From: Phoronis australis | Lineage: Eukaryota > Phoronida > Phoronidae | Length of the DNA: 64,000 nt | Direction of reading: 5' to 3' | Assembly (NCBI GenBank): GCA_002633005.1 | Contig: NMRA01000134.1 | Location: 721,012 to 785,011, forward strand | Shown: positions 38,464-50,400 of the stretch, one piece after another | Layout: each line of letters opens with the position of its first letter | Position numbering within the stretch: position 1 is the stretch's first letter | The notes under the pieces: generated by a model | The model's input: the letters and a program-made list of their open reading frames with translations, nothing else | Databases searched by the model: none | What the model was told of the DNA's origin: nothing | Made by a program: the position numbers and the translations under genes

Positions 38464-41400
38464 ATGTGTGTGTGCTCCATTTTGATTGATTATGTCTGAC
38501 TGACTCTTAATATATGTGTCGGAGATTTTGTGTGATATGACCGACTACATAAAAATTACGGTGTCACAGTGTATTGTGCGATACTTCCCTAAAACAAATT
38601 CAGTATTGGAGGATGCTGCTGCTGCTGCTGATGCTGCTGCGTCCATTTAAAAAACATAATGCAAGAATGTAAATCTTAAAAGTTGTATTACTTAAAATAT
38701 CTTTTACACACTTCTAGGGGAACAAGCTCGGTGATTTATAAGAAAACTAACTTGATTCATTAAAATTGTTTCAAATCGAAAGGAATTTTACCAAACACTG
38801 AAATAGCATTTTCTGTCATCATATTTTACATAATTGAAATATATTGTTTCACAGGAGTGGTACAAGTGATGGTGTTCCCCAGGTATCACCAGCTTTGGGC
38901 CGCAGGAATAGGGAGACTCGTGATGAGAATGTGTTCAACCGCCTGATTACTAAGGGACAGTCATCTGGCAGTGGCAACAGGTAGTGAAGACTTGGGTTGT
39001 AATCACCTGTGGATTTGTTATGAATAAAATTCATTCTGTTGTTAAAGTTATGTTGAAAGAGCCAATGTGTCGGGGTAAGTGGCCACCTCCTTGACTCAAG
39101 GTCATGGGTGCAAGTCAAATTGAGTCAAATATCTAGCTTCTCAGCTTAGTTTTAAATATACACAAAGCATAAAAATGGTTCCAGGTGATCAGTGCAACGG
39201 GCCAATCTGAACAGCCAGTGCGCGTCTGATACAACTGTTTTTGGCCAACATATCAGTGAGTGCATGATTTCTGGTTTTTCCCCTAACAGTGCATTTTGAC
39301 GTGTGCCTGTACAGTCTGTTATCCACCTGTGTCACCTGATTGGAATATTGTGAACTTTTGTCTTGAGAATGGTTTAGAGAAGATAAACTGAAATGTTCAA
39401 TATGTTGTTGTTTACATTTGCGCTGATTTTAAAGTTTGTATGTCCGATACGACATGTACTAGATTGCCAGCAATTTTTTATATTATGTAGGACCCTAGAA
39501 AAATTCCAGATTTGGCTGATTTTGAAACAGGAAAATGGAATGATAATTTAGAAAACTGTTACAGCTGTTTTGATATTTGATCTTGAACTTTGATATCAAG
39601 TATAATTTGGACAAAAGTCGTGCTGTTCATACCATTGTTTTGCTGTCAAAATGTACTTTTATTTTTTGCTAAATTTTACTGAAGCACGAGACCCAAGTGG
39701 TTGTGGGTTGATGCAAAGTCCAAAATTTGTTTTCTATGTCATGGTTTCATTGGTGGGCAATAAATGTTCTGGCTCTTCTATATTTTCCAATATGCACGTT
39801 TATGTTTGTATAAAGCATGTGCACCCCTTATAGTAAAGAGATTTAATTACTGCTACTACTGGCATGTGTGCAGTTACAGTCTTAACTCTTTGTTGTCATT
39901 ATACAACTAACCAAAGGTAAGAAAAAACTAAGCACTTGTTAAACAGGCAGAGTAATGTTGCTTTCATCTGAACTTTTGTACAAAAGGTCAACTTCTTGTT
40001 TGCTTGCAGAGGCAGAATTACGTCCTTCTCAAGTCGGCTACATTCCAGCAAGAACTGCCCTCTAGTGTGCACACACAGAGCTACTGGTCACACCAAGGCA
40101 GTACTGTCTGTGTGTGCCACGGATGAACTATTGTTCAGCAGTAGTAAAGGTATGCAAAAGTGATGTTTGAATACTGCTGTTTTATGCGCCCACATGTATT
40201 ATGTGGACCCATCTTGCCGTCATCTCTGACCAGGCATTGGCATCTACTCTACTGCTGTATCTCCAAAACCCCTTACAGGATCTCAGTAAAAGTTGGCAGA
40301 TGAGTTGCTGTAGAGATGACAACGGATGATGACTGCTTTCATGGGGATGGTACTTCTGTTGTACCCTCTAGTGGCAGTGTTATTGTTTTAAGTTTGCCTC
40401 TGTGTCTTCGAAGTCCCTCGACGGAGTTTCATGAAATTGGGCAAACAGGTTTCTATCAAGGAGATGACAACTGTTTTCCATTCTCGGACAGATTTGGTGA
40501 ATTTTGCTCTACTTAGTGGCCATTTTTATTATTTACGAATCTGTTTTTGTCGTTCGCCTGCTTCTTTGCCAAGCCGCTTGAAGAATCATGAAAATTGAGA
40601 GATATGCTTTTGCTGAGCAGGCCTTGGCTGACATTGATTTTCAGATGTGTACGTTTACTGTGGCATCCCCTATTGGCAATTTTTGTGCCTGTGGCTGTAT
40701 CTTCGTAACCCTTGCATGATCTTTTTGAAATTTGGCAAATGTTTTTTACGAAAGTTGTAACAGATAACAATCACTTCTGGACCGATTTTGACTATCACTG
40801 TGCCCTCGTGTGGCAATTTTAGGGTTTTTACATTTCTCCCTATATCCTGAGTTCCTTTACAGATTTTCATGAAATTTTGCAAATAGGTTTCTATTAAGAA
40901 GACAACGTTATTTTTCCTTTTTTGGGCAGATTCAATGTATTCTGCGTGGCCGTTGTTGATTTTCAACGGAGTCTGTGTACTGTGGCCGTCTCTAGTGGCA
41001 TTTTTTTGCATCCATGACCATATCTTCTAAACCCTTGGAGGATCCAGGGCTTGGCTCTTTTACGAGAATTCCCTCTTTTTGGATCTGATTTCCTCTTATT
41101 TTATTTCCGGTTTCTTCTTTTTTCGTCTTATTTTTTGTCATCATTTTGTCTTTATTTGAATAAGCAAAAATGTGGATTTCTCTATCACACAAGCTTATTT
41201 ATTTGTGGAACGATACATCTCCTAGAAAAGTTTCCTCTTTTCTCATGTCATTGGTCAGTCCATGCCCTGGCTTCTTGAAATTTTACAAGTGTATTCCCAT
41301 GACTGATAACTGTTGATGACTTCTTTTGGAAAGACCCACGTAATGCTTTACCTCCTAATGGCTATTTTAATTTTTTATGTTTGCCTCTGTATCTTCGGAG

Positions 41401-44400
41401 CTCCTTGACATATTTTGATGAAATTAAGCAATTAGGTTCCTATTTGGATGTGTCCAATGTATTCCTACTGGTAATTTTTATGATACTAACAAACACCCCT
41501 TGAGACATACCATTTGCGGTGCAGTCATGGGCGCATTTCAATGCTTTGCATTGCTCTTGTTAATTTCTTAATATTTGAAGAGTACAGCACACATCACGAA
41601 TTTTTGGCCGACCGGTCGGAAATTGGTCGACGACCGGCCGTCGACCGGTCGTCTAGCCGACCAACAGCCGACCAACAACGGTCGGCTAGGAGCCGTCTAC
41701 TGAGTCGCCTCTGTGGTCGGCACTTGGGTCGGCTAAGTGGTCGCCTAGCGTAGACGACCAATTCGGATTAAGCGTGTCCTTGGTCGGCAATTACCATTTT
41801 ATGACTTAACGGGTGAACTTTGGCCAAACAAACATTTTACTGTTCGCTGTTCGTTCACCACTGGCAACTCAGGTCTTGACATCGGTTTATAAAGTTTTGT
41901 TCAACTATTGAAAGGAAATAAAATCGAATCAACCTACAAATACGAAGTGCGTGACATTACACCAGCCTAAAACTTTATGTTGAATTAATGACGGCGTGGT
42001 AAAATCAAACGTTAAGTGATATCGCGGAAGCATAATTTCTAAATTTAGATATGAGACTTTTTATACAGTACATTTTGCACAAAAACAAGCACGAAATTTG
42101 AAATTTACAGTAAAATTGCATAACAATCAGAATACAACACTCAATACACGACCTCAAGTGTTTTCATGCAGCGGAATGCTCAACAAGCATCACGCATTTG
42201 CGCTCATCCGTTATTGCTCTTGATGATCACTTCATCACGCTGTATATTGCGATTTACCACAGATAATTATTGCTTATTTCTGTATAATTTCTTAATATGT
42301 TGGTACNNNNNNNNNNNNNNNNNNNNNNNNNNNNNNNNNNNNNNNNNNNNNNNNNNNNNNNNNNNNNNNNNNNNNNNNNNNNNNNNNNNNNNNNNNNNNN
42401 NNNNNNNNNNNNNNNNNNNNNNNNNNNNNNNNNNNNNNNNNNNNNNNNNNNNNNNNNNNNNNNNNNNNNNNNNNNNNNNNNNNNNNNNNNNNNNNNNNNN
42501 NNNNNNNNNNNNNNNNNNNNNNNNNNNNNNNNNNNNNNNNNNNNNNNNNNNNNNNNNNNNNNNNNNNNNNNNNNNNNNNNNNNNNNNNNNNNNNNNNNNN
42601 NNNNNNNNNNNNNNNNNNNNNNNNNNNNNNNNNNNNNNNNNNNNNNNNNNNNNNNNNNNNNNNNNNNNNNNNNNNNNNNNNNNNNNNNNNNNNNNNNNNN
42701 NNNNNNNNNNNNNNNNNNNNNNNNNNNNNNNNNNNNNNNNNNNNNNNNNNNNNNNNNNNNNNNNNNNNNNNNNNNNNNNNNNNNNNNNNNNNNNNNNNNN
42801 NNNNNNNNNNNNNNNNNNNNNNNNNNNNNNNNNNNNNNNNNNNNNNNNNNNNNNNNNNNNNNNNNNNNNNNNNNNNNNNNNNNNNNNNNNNNNNNNNNNN
42901 NNNNNNNNNNNNNNNNNNNNNNNNNNNNNNNNNNNNNNNNNNNNNNNNNNNNNNNNNNNNNNNNNNNNNNNNNNNNNNNNNNNNNNNNNNNNNNNNNNNN
43001 NNNNNNNNNNNNNNNNNNNNNNNNNNNNNNNNNNNNNNNNNNNNNNNNNNNNNNNNNNNNNNNNNNNNNNNNNNNNNNNNNNNNNNNNNNNNNNNNNNNN
43101 NNNNNNNNNNNNNNNNNNNNNNNNNNNNNNNNNNNNNNNNNNNNNNNNNNNNNNNNNNNNNNNNNNNNNNNNNNNNNNNNNNNNNNNNNNNNNNNNNNNN
43201 NNNNNNNNNNNNNNNNNNNNNNNNNNNNNNNNNNNNNNNNNNNNNNNNNNNNNNNNNNNNNNNNNNNNNNNNNNNNNNNGGAGTCTGTGTACTGTGGCCG
43301 TCTCTAGTGGCATTTTCGACAGAGTCTGTGTACTGTGGCCGTCTCTAGTGGCATTTTTTTGCATCCATGACCATATCTTCTAAACCCTTGGAGGATCCAG
43401 GGCTTGGCTCTTTTAAGAGAATTCCCTCTTTTTGGATCTGATTTCCTCTTATTTTATTTCCGGTTTCTTCTTTTTTCGTCTTATTTTTTGTCATCATTTT
43501 GTCTTTATTTAAGCAAAAATGTGGATTTCTCTATCGCACAAGCTTATTTATTTGTGGAACGATACATCTCCTAGAAAAGTTTCCTCTTTTCTCATGTCAT
43601 TGGTCAGTCCATGCCCTGGCTTTTTGAAATTTGACAAGTGTATTCCCATGACTGATAACTGTTGATCACTTCTTTTGGAAAGACCCACGTATTGCTTTAC
43701 CTCCTAATGGCTATAATTAATTTTTTATGTTTGCCTCTGTATCTTCAGAGCTCCTTGACATATTTTCATGAAATTAAGCAATTAGGTTCCTATTTGGATG
43801 TGTCCAATGTATTCCTACTGGTAGTTTTTATGATACTAACAAACACCCCTTGAGACATACCATTTGCGGTGCAGTCATGGGCGCATTTCAATGCTTTGCA
43901 TTGCTCTTGCTAATTTGTTAATATTTGAAGAATATGTCCTCATGGGTGCAGTGCACTGCTTTCTATGAGGTCCCTCAGCATATTCACGTTACATTCACTT
44001 TGTTTCACACCATATTCACTCCATGTCACACACTCAAAACCATGAACAAAGAGGCAAAAGACAGTACCAGGATTATTGCCATAGAGCAGCTATATAGGAG
44101 TTGCCATGGTGATGTGTGACTTGATCATGACCAGTTCAGTTTCCCTATAGAAGCATGCTTTTTTAGACAACATTGCCTACAACATAAACCACTTTGGGAA
44201 TTTGTAACTCTATTACAAAGGTTCTAGTATTTTTTATTGCAAGAGATTCACTGATAACGTGACATCTCTTGGTGACTGTTTCTGGTTTAATTAGTTAAAA
44301 ATACAGCTGTTCAAGAACTTTCTACAAAAGGGTTAGATCTATAGCATAACCCCCACAAAAGGGTTGTGCTTGTGTCAAACAAAACTGTAGGAAAGAATGA

Positions 44401-47400
44401 CTTTTTTGACCTTTTCATGGACTAAAGTAAATACGCTCCTTTTTTCGAGTTTACTCTAGGAATGTGTGAGTATCCTAATTTTCCGGCTGTATACCCTGTT
44501 AAAAGAGTCGCATGCCCCTAGGGCTTTTAGCACACACAAGATTGGAAGGGTGACTGTGCTGTCAATGCAATTGGGGTATACTGACAGTCTGAACTTGCTA
44601 TTTGATGTAGTCAGCAGTGTCTCCTGTTACAGGCAGCAAATTATTACCTGTAATTATGGTATAATTGTACTGATGATATTAAATAAGGAAACAATTAGCT
44701 GATCGCGTCAATTTGACTGTGTAGATGGACTAGAGCCTAAGGCCAATGAAGTGAATGGATATAGCTGGAGGGTGCCAGTTTGTGTCAAGAATGTGTAGTT
44801 GTTTAGTTGTGACACCTGAAATCACAGTGTGACAATGAGTTGACACTGAATACAAATCACACGAATCAGCTCTTCTTCCAGACTGTTAAGGATGAAAGTG
44901 TCAGGTGTGATATTGATTGTCAAATGTTATGGTCACATGATCAGTGCCAGATTGTGACTCTCTTTACTGTGCTATAATTGTGAGTGTTAATTGATTGTTA
45001 GTGAGAGACCAGGAAAAGTACTCAACACTTTGCATCACGCTTGAGGTGACTCTAATAAATTTGTGTTTTTAAACGAAAATAGCTTTTCTTCAATTTATCT
45101 TTTGCATTCTTGGAAAATTGAGTTAGTAGTGTGTACAGTGCAATTATTAGTCTGAAAGGTAATGACAGTGTACTATATTGATATGAAATATTGGACCACA
45201 GAGCTGAATATCACAACCATTCTTAAAATGTAAAATTTCAAATTTTTAGTCAGCACACACATTCAGACCTACTTGCACAGGTGTTGTTGTTATTATGTAA
45301 CAGAGTGGTACTTTTCATTTTTATGCGCCCACATATTTATATGTGGACGCATTATGCCGTCATCTCCGTCCGTACGGGCGGCGTCCGTCCGGCGTCCGAT
45401 GCTCTATCTCCAAAACCCTTTGACATATGTTCATGAAATTTGGCACATGTGTTCCATTCATGAATGGGACGGCATGTGCGAACTTTTGGACGGATCCGAC
45501 TACCGGTGTGCCCACTAGTGGCAATTTTAGTTTTTTACGCTTACCTTTGTATCTTCAAAAGTTGTGAACGGATTTTCATGAAATTTGGTATGTAGACACC
45601 TATTAGTGAGATGACGTTATCCTCCCGTTTTCAGATGGATTCGACGTAGTTTGCGCCACCTAGTGGCCATTTTTAGTGTTTTCGAGTCTGTATTTTTGCG
45701 TCCACCCCTCTATCAACCAAACCGCTCAAAGGAAGATTGTGAAAATTGGCATGTATGTGCTTACTATAAAGAAAACAGTTGACAAATATTTTCAGATGAT
45801 TTGGGTTACTGTTGCGCCTCCTAGTGGCAGTTTTTTTTTTTTTGCGCCTATGGCTGTATCTCCTAAACCGTTCGCAGGATCTTTACGAAATTTAATAAGT
45901 GTAACGACTTTTGGACGGATCCGCCTACCATTGTGCCCCCTAGTGGCAATTTTATTTTTTTACGTTTACCTCTGTATCTTCACAAATCCGTAACGGATTT
46001 TCATGAAATTTGGTATGTAGGCACCTATTAGTGCGATGATGCTATCCTCCCGTTTTCGGATGGATTCGACCTAGTTTGCAACACCCAGTGGCCATTTTTA
46101 CTGTTTTTGAGTCTGTTTTTTGGCGTCCACCCCTCTATCAACCAAACCGCTCTAAGTATGATTGTGAAAATTGGCATGTATGTTGTTACTATGAAGAGGA
46201 CGGTTGACGCTGAATTTCACATGACTTTGATTACTGTGGCGCCTCCTAGTGGCAGTTTTTTTCGCGCCCATGGCTGTATCTCCCAAACCGTTTGCAGGAT
46301 CTTTACTAAATTTAGCAAGTGTATTTATGTGATGTTGACAACGGATGATGACGACTTTAGGATGATTCTGACTACCGGTATGCCTCTAGTGGCAATTTAA
46401 GTATTTCACATTGACCTCTGTATTTTCATAGGTCTTCAGGTGTATACTTTGTGTTACTTCGTGACTATAAAGGAAAAGTTCCAAGTAGAAATTTGTTTCT
46501 GGCATTCTAATGCTGTGCTAATCCCGTATGTTGGTAAATTTGTTTTTAATTCTATGTTTCTGTGGTGCTTTAAGCAACTGATGTATAGGATGTGCTTGTA
46601 TTATGAAGATCACTCACATTTTGCCCCTAGCCTATTGAGAAGACAATGACCATGCCTTTCCATTTTGTAAAGTACAACATACTACATATATGCCCTCTAC
46701 TGGCCACTTTATGGTACCAATAAACAACCCTAGAAGGATACCGTATATGGTGCAATTGTGGGCGCATTTCAACGCTCTGCGTTGCTCTTGTTTGTTATGA
46801 AATCCTCATTTTGCTCGCGGGGGAGGGGGGTAGCAGAGTTCAAATTTTGAATGGTTGTTAATTCTTCAGCTGTCATTACAGACCTACAGATGATTGGCCA
46901 TTTAAATTCTACTTGACTGTATGTTTGTCGATTAGGTGACCCCTGAAGGCTTCATGGTGGTGGCTAATAAGAACATTTTGTATTTCTATAGCTGCATGCT
47001 CCCAATAATCCTCTAGAGATATAGTTACAAACTGTTCTCAGCTAAGAGAGGCAATGTCTCATATCAACCTGTAGGATATGGAAAGCAACACTGCAAAATA
47101 CTCATCACCTAATTTCCTCCCCAAAATGTAATTTAGAATAATATATTATTATGTCAGAGTGTGTGAGGTGCCACTGTCTAACTCAATGACTAGCACATGC
47201 AGATTTTTACTGTTGTTGTCCTGCAGACACCACTGCCAAAGTGTGGGACCTCCGCTCAAGCCAGGAGCTGGCCGTGCTGGCTGACCACCCCAATAATGTC
47301 TCCTGCGTCCGCTACTCTGAACAGTCCAAGCTGGCTTTCACTGTCTCCTCCTCGTTTATCAAGGTCTGGGATCTTCGTCAGAACAACAACCAGTGTATAC

Positions 47401-50400
47401 GCACCCTCAAGTAAGTGTGACTCATCACATTCAAGTATGTTTTCCATAGGCAAAAGATACTGTTCAATGAAAGATCAGTATTATGTTAATTGAAAGCTCT
47501 GGTAGTTCAGTATACTGCTCACTGGAAGTTCAGGTGGTTCAGTATATTGTTCATTGAAAGCTCAAGACAGAAGGTTCAGTATACTGTTCAGTGAAAGCTC
47601 GGATGGTTCAGTACACTGTTCAATGAAAGCACAGTCCGGTGGTTGATTATACTGTTTAATGAAAGCTCAGATGGTCCGTTATACTGTTCATTGAAAGCAC
47701 ATACAAATGGTTCAGTATACTGTTCATTGAATGCTCAGATGGTTCAGTATATTGTTCCGTGTAAGCTCAGATGGTTCAGTACAATGTTCAGTTGAAGCTT
47801 AGGTGGTGCAGTATAATGTTCAGTGAAAGTTCAGGTGGTTCAATATACTTTTCAGTGTAAGCTCAGATGGTTCTGTTCAGTGAAAGCACAGATGGTTCAG
47901 TATACTGTTCAAGAAAGCTTAGGGGGTTCAGTAACCGTTCAATAAAAGCACAGTCAAATGGTTCAGTATACTGCTCTATGAAAGCTCAGATGGTTCAGTA
48001 TACTGTTCAGTGAAAATTCAAATGGTTCAGTATACTGTTCAGTCAAAGCACAGGTGGTTCAGTATAATGTTCAATGAAAGCATAGTCAGATGGTTCGTTA
48101 TACGGTTCAATGATAGCTCAGATGATTCACTGTGCTGTTCAGTGGAAGCTCAGATGGTTCAGTATACTCAGCATAGTCAGGTGGTTCAGTATACTGTTCA
48201 AACAGCTTGTTATTGAAAATGACGTATTCTTATTAAAATGACATGGTCAAAAATTGAATTTCAGGCTTTAAAAGTGAGGCCACCTTAATTAATATGGAGG
48301 ACCCTGCCGGGGGATGTCCGAAGAGCAGGTTTTTCCTAAATTAATATAGGTATCCTGGTGGCCGATGAGCGGGGCTTCCATATTAATATAGGCTGCCCCA
48401 CTGCGGCCGCCTTTCGGCAATGCTCTTATATTAATGTAGGTGGCCCCACTTTCGAGGCCCGAAATTAAGTTTCTTGTCATTTTCATAAGAAAAAGTCATT
48501 TCAAATATAATAATAAGCTGTTTTCACTAAAAGCTCAGATGGTTCATCAGTGTACTGTTTTGTTCAGTGAAATTTCAAATGGTTCAGTATATTGTTCAGT
48601 CGAAGCTCAGGTGGTTCAGTATAATTTTCAGTGGAAGCCCAGGTGGTTTTTAGTATGCAGTTCAGTAAAAGCTCAAAAGAATGGTTCAGTAATACTGTTC
48701 AGTGAAAACACCGGTGGTTCATTATACTTTTCAATGAGAGCACAGTCAGGTGGTTCATTGTACTGTTCAATGAGAGCACAGTCAGGTGGTTCATTATACT
48801 GTTCAAGGAGAGCACAGTCAGGTGGTTCATTATACTGTTCAAGGAGAGCACAGTCAGGTGGTTCATTATACTGTTCAAGGAGAGCACAGTCAGGTGGTTC
48901 ATTATACTGTTCAAGGAGAGCACAGTCAGGTGGTTCAGTATGCTGTTCTTTGAAAGCTTGGGTGGTCCACCAGTATACTGTTCAATGGAAGCTTGTGTGG
49001 TTCATCAAGCACTAAGACAAGAAATTTCTTGTATTGAGAAGGGCTTTCTGTTCAATATTAAGGCATGTGAACTGTTCAGTTGTTCCAAACATCTATGAGT
49101 TGGGGTCACTTTTGTAGTTGTGGGTGGTTTAAATTTCTTTTTAATTTATTGTTAGAAGGTGTATTCAATGCAGTTTCAAGCTTTCACTGCCAATACCCTC
49201 TTGTTTAAGTGATCTAAGACCAGTGTGGCTGAGGTGACACTATAATGATAATTGGGAATTTTCTCTTACATTGAATATTCTACGCCTCTTTAGCTCCTAC
49301 ACTAAAAGTTGAAACAACAACTGTTTTGAACTACAAAGTAATGATGTTCATAACACTTACGAGATGCACTTGTGTTCTATGAAATGCAAAAATATCTCAG
49401 AAAACTCTTTGAAAAGGGATAATATAATGAAAGTATCATTTCTGAAGGTCATCACTGAGCACAAAATTACAAACCGTTGCCAATACCCAGGATGATGTAA
49501 TAATGAGCTTAAACTAGTTTTGATTACCATCTAGAACTTAATCATTAAAAATAGCACTTTCAGAATCATTCATCAGCCTCTACTTAGGACACTAATTGGA
49601 GTCCTTTTCATATTGCGCGAAGTGTACACTGTTTGCTTGGCCAAGCAAGAAACGTAGTTGACTACACAAGGTTTTGAATGAAGCTAATTTCATTTTATCC
49701 ATTGTTGAAACAGTGTGTTCCTTTCTGCACCTGCAGTATTAATGTCTATCCAGCAGACCAGACCTAGACTTTGTCACGTGTCAACGTTGAAAATACTGAG
49801 TGTGCGTTTCTGAAGAAGGACTTGAAACAGAAATAAAACATTCTGTATTAAAAATGTGCTCAGTTTTATATTTATTAATTAGTTGTGTACGTGTGCATAT
49901 CCATAGCATATATATTATGTACATATACATATACATATATATATAACAGATTATTACATGGCGTAGTCGTTATCCCCCTGTTATCTAGAGCCAGAGTGGA
50001 TTTTGGAGAATTATTGCCCGAGGGGCGTTAGCCCCGAGGGTGATAATTCTCCAAAATCCACGAGGGCTCTAGATAAGGGGGATAATGACTGAGAACATGT
50101 AATAATCTATTTATACCACATACTGAACAAGAAACATTGCAATGAATCGATCTACCTTTCTCTACTCACCTCGGCTTTGTAACTACTTTCTGTGTCAGAG
50201 GCCCGGGGTCGGAGGTCGTGACCTTTTAAGAAAAGCCGAGCTATTTTTGTCAAATAATTCTTAAACTCAAAACCAATTGAAAATTTAAACAAAATAGAAA
50301 TAAAGTGAATCTATAAATTAAGGTTTAGCAACTATTATAGCTTACTACACATTTTATCATGCTAAGCTTCGACCGGGAAAATATCTTCTGCTAAAGTAGG

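Larger units (their letters stand above)
28284..38854. other. Intron 24 (10.6 kb) hosting an antisense gene
   Basis: No plus-strand kinesin exon is needed here, since exons 24 and 25 join in phase. On the minus strand it contains the exons of an unrelated gene (listed separately). The rest is tandem repeats, degenerate dispersed repeats and unique-looking sequence. Confidence 0.85.
40150..47226. other. Intron 26, repeat-rich, with assembly gap
   Basis: No coding exon recognised; exons 26 and 27 join in phase. It contains three copies of the CTAGTGGCAATTTT family, a near-identical duplication on both sides of the gap, a GC-rich palindromic block, and about 1.3 kb of unremarkable sequence (44000-45300). 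Confidence 0.75.

Noticed and set aside
42166-43383. Long open frames on both strands across 42166-43383
   Set aside because: They consist almost entirely of unknown residues from the N gap, so they carry no coding evidence.
48440-49015. 191-codon open frame with repeated [12 protein letters not shown] peptide
   Set aside because: The frame follows the pure part of the minisatellite, whose units are in a multiple of three; it starts inside a MITE end.
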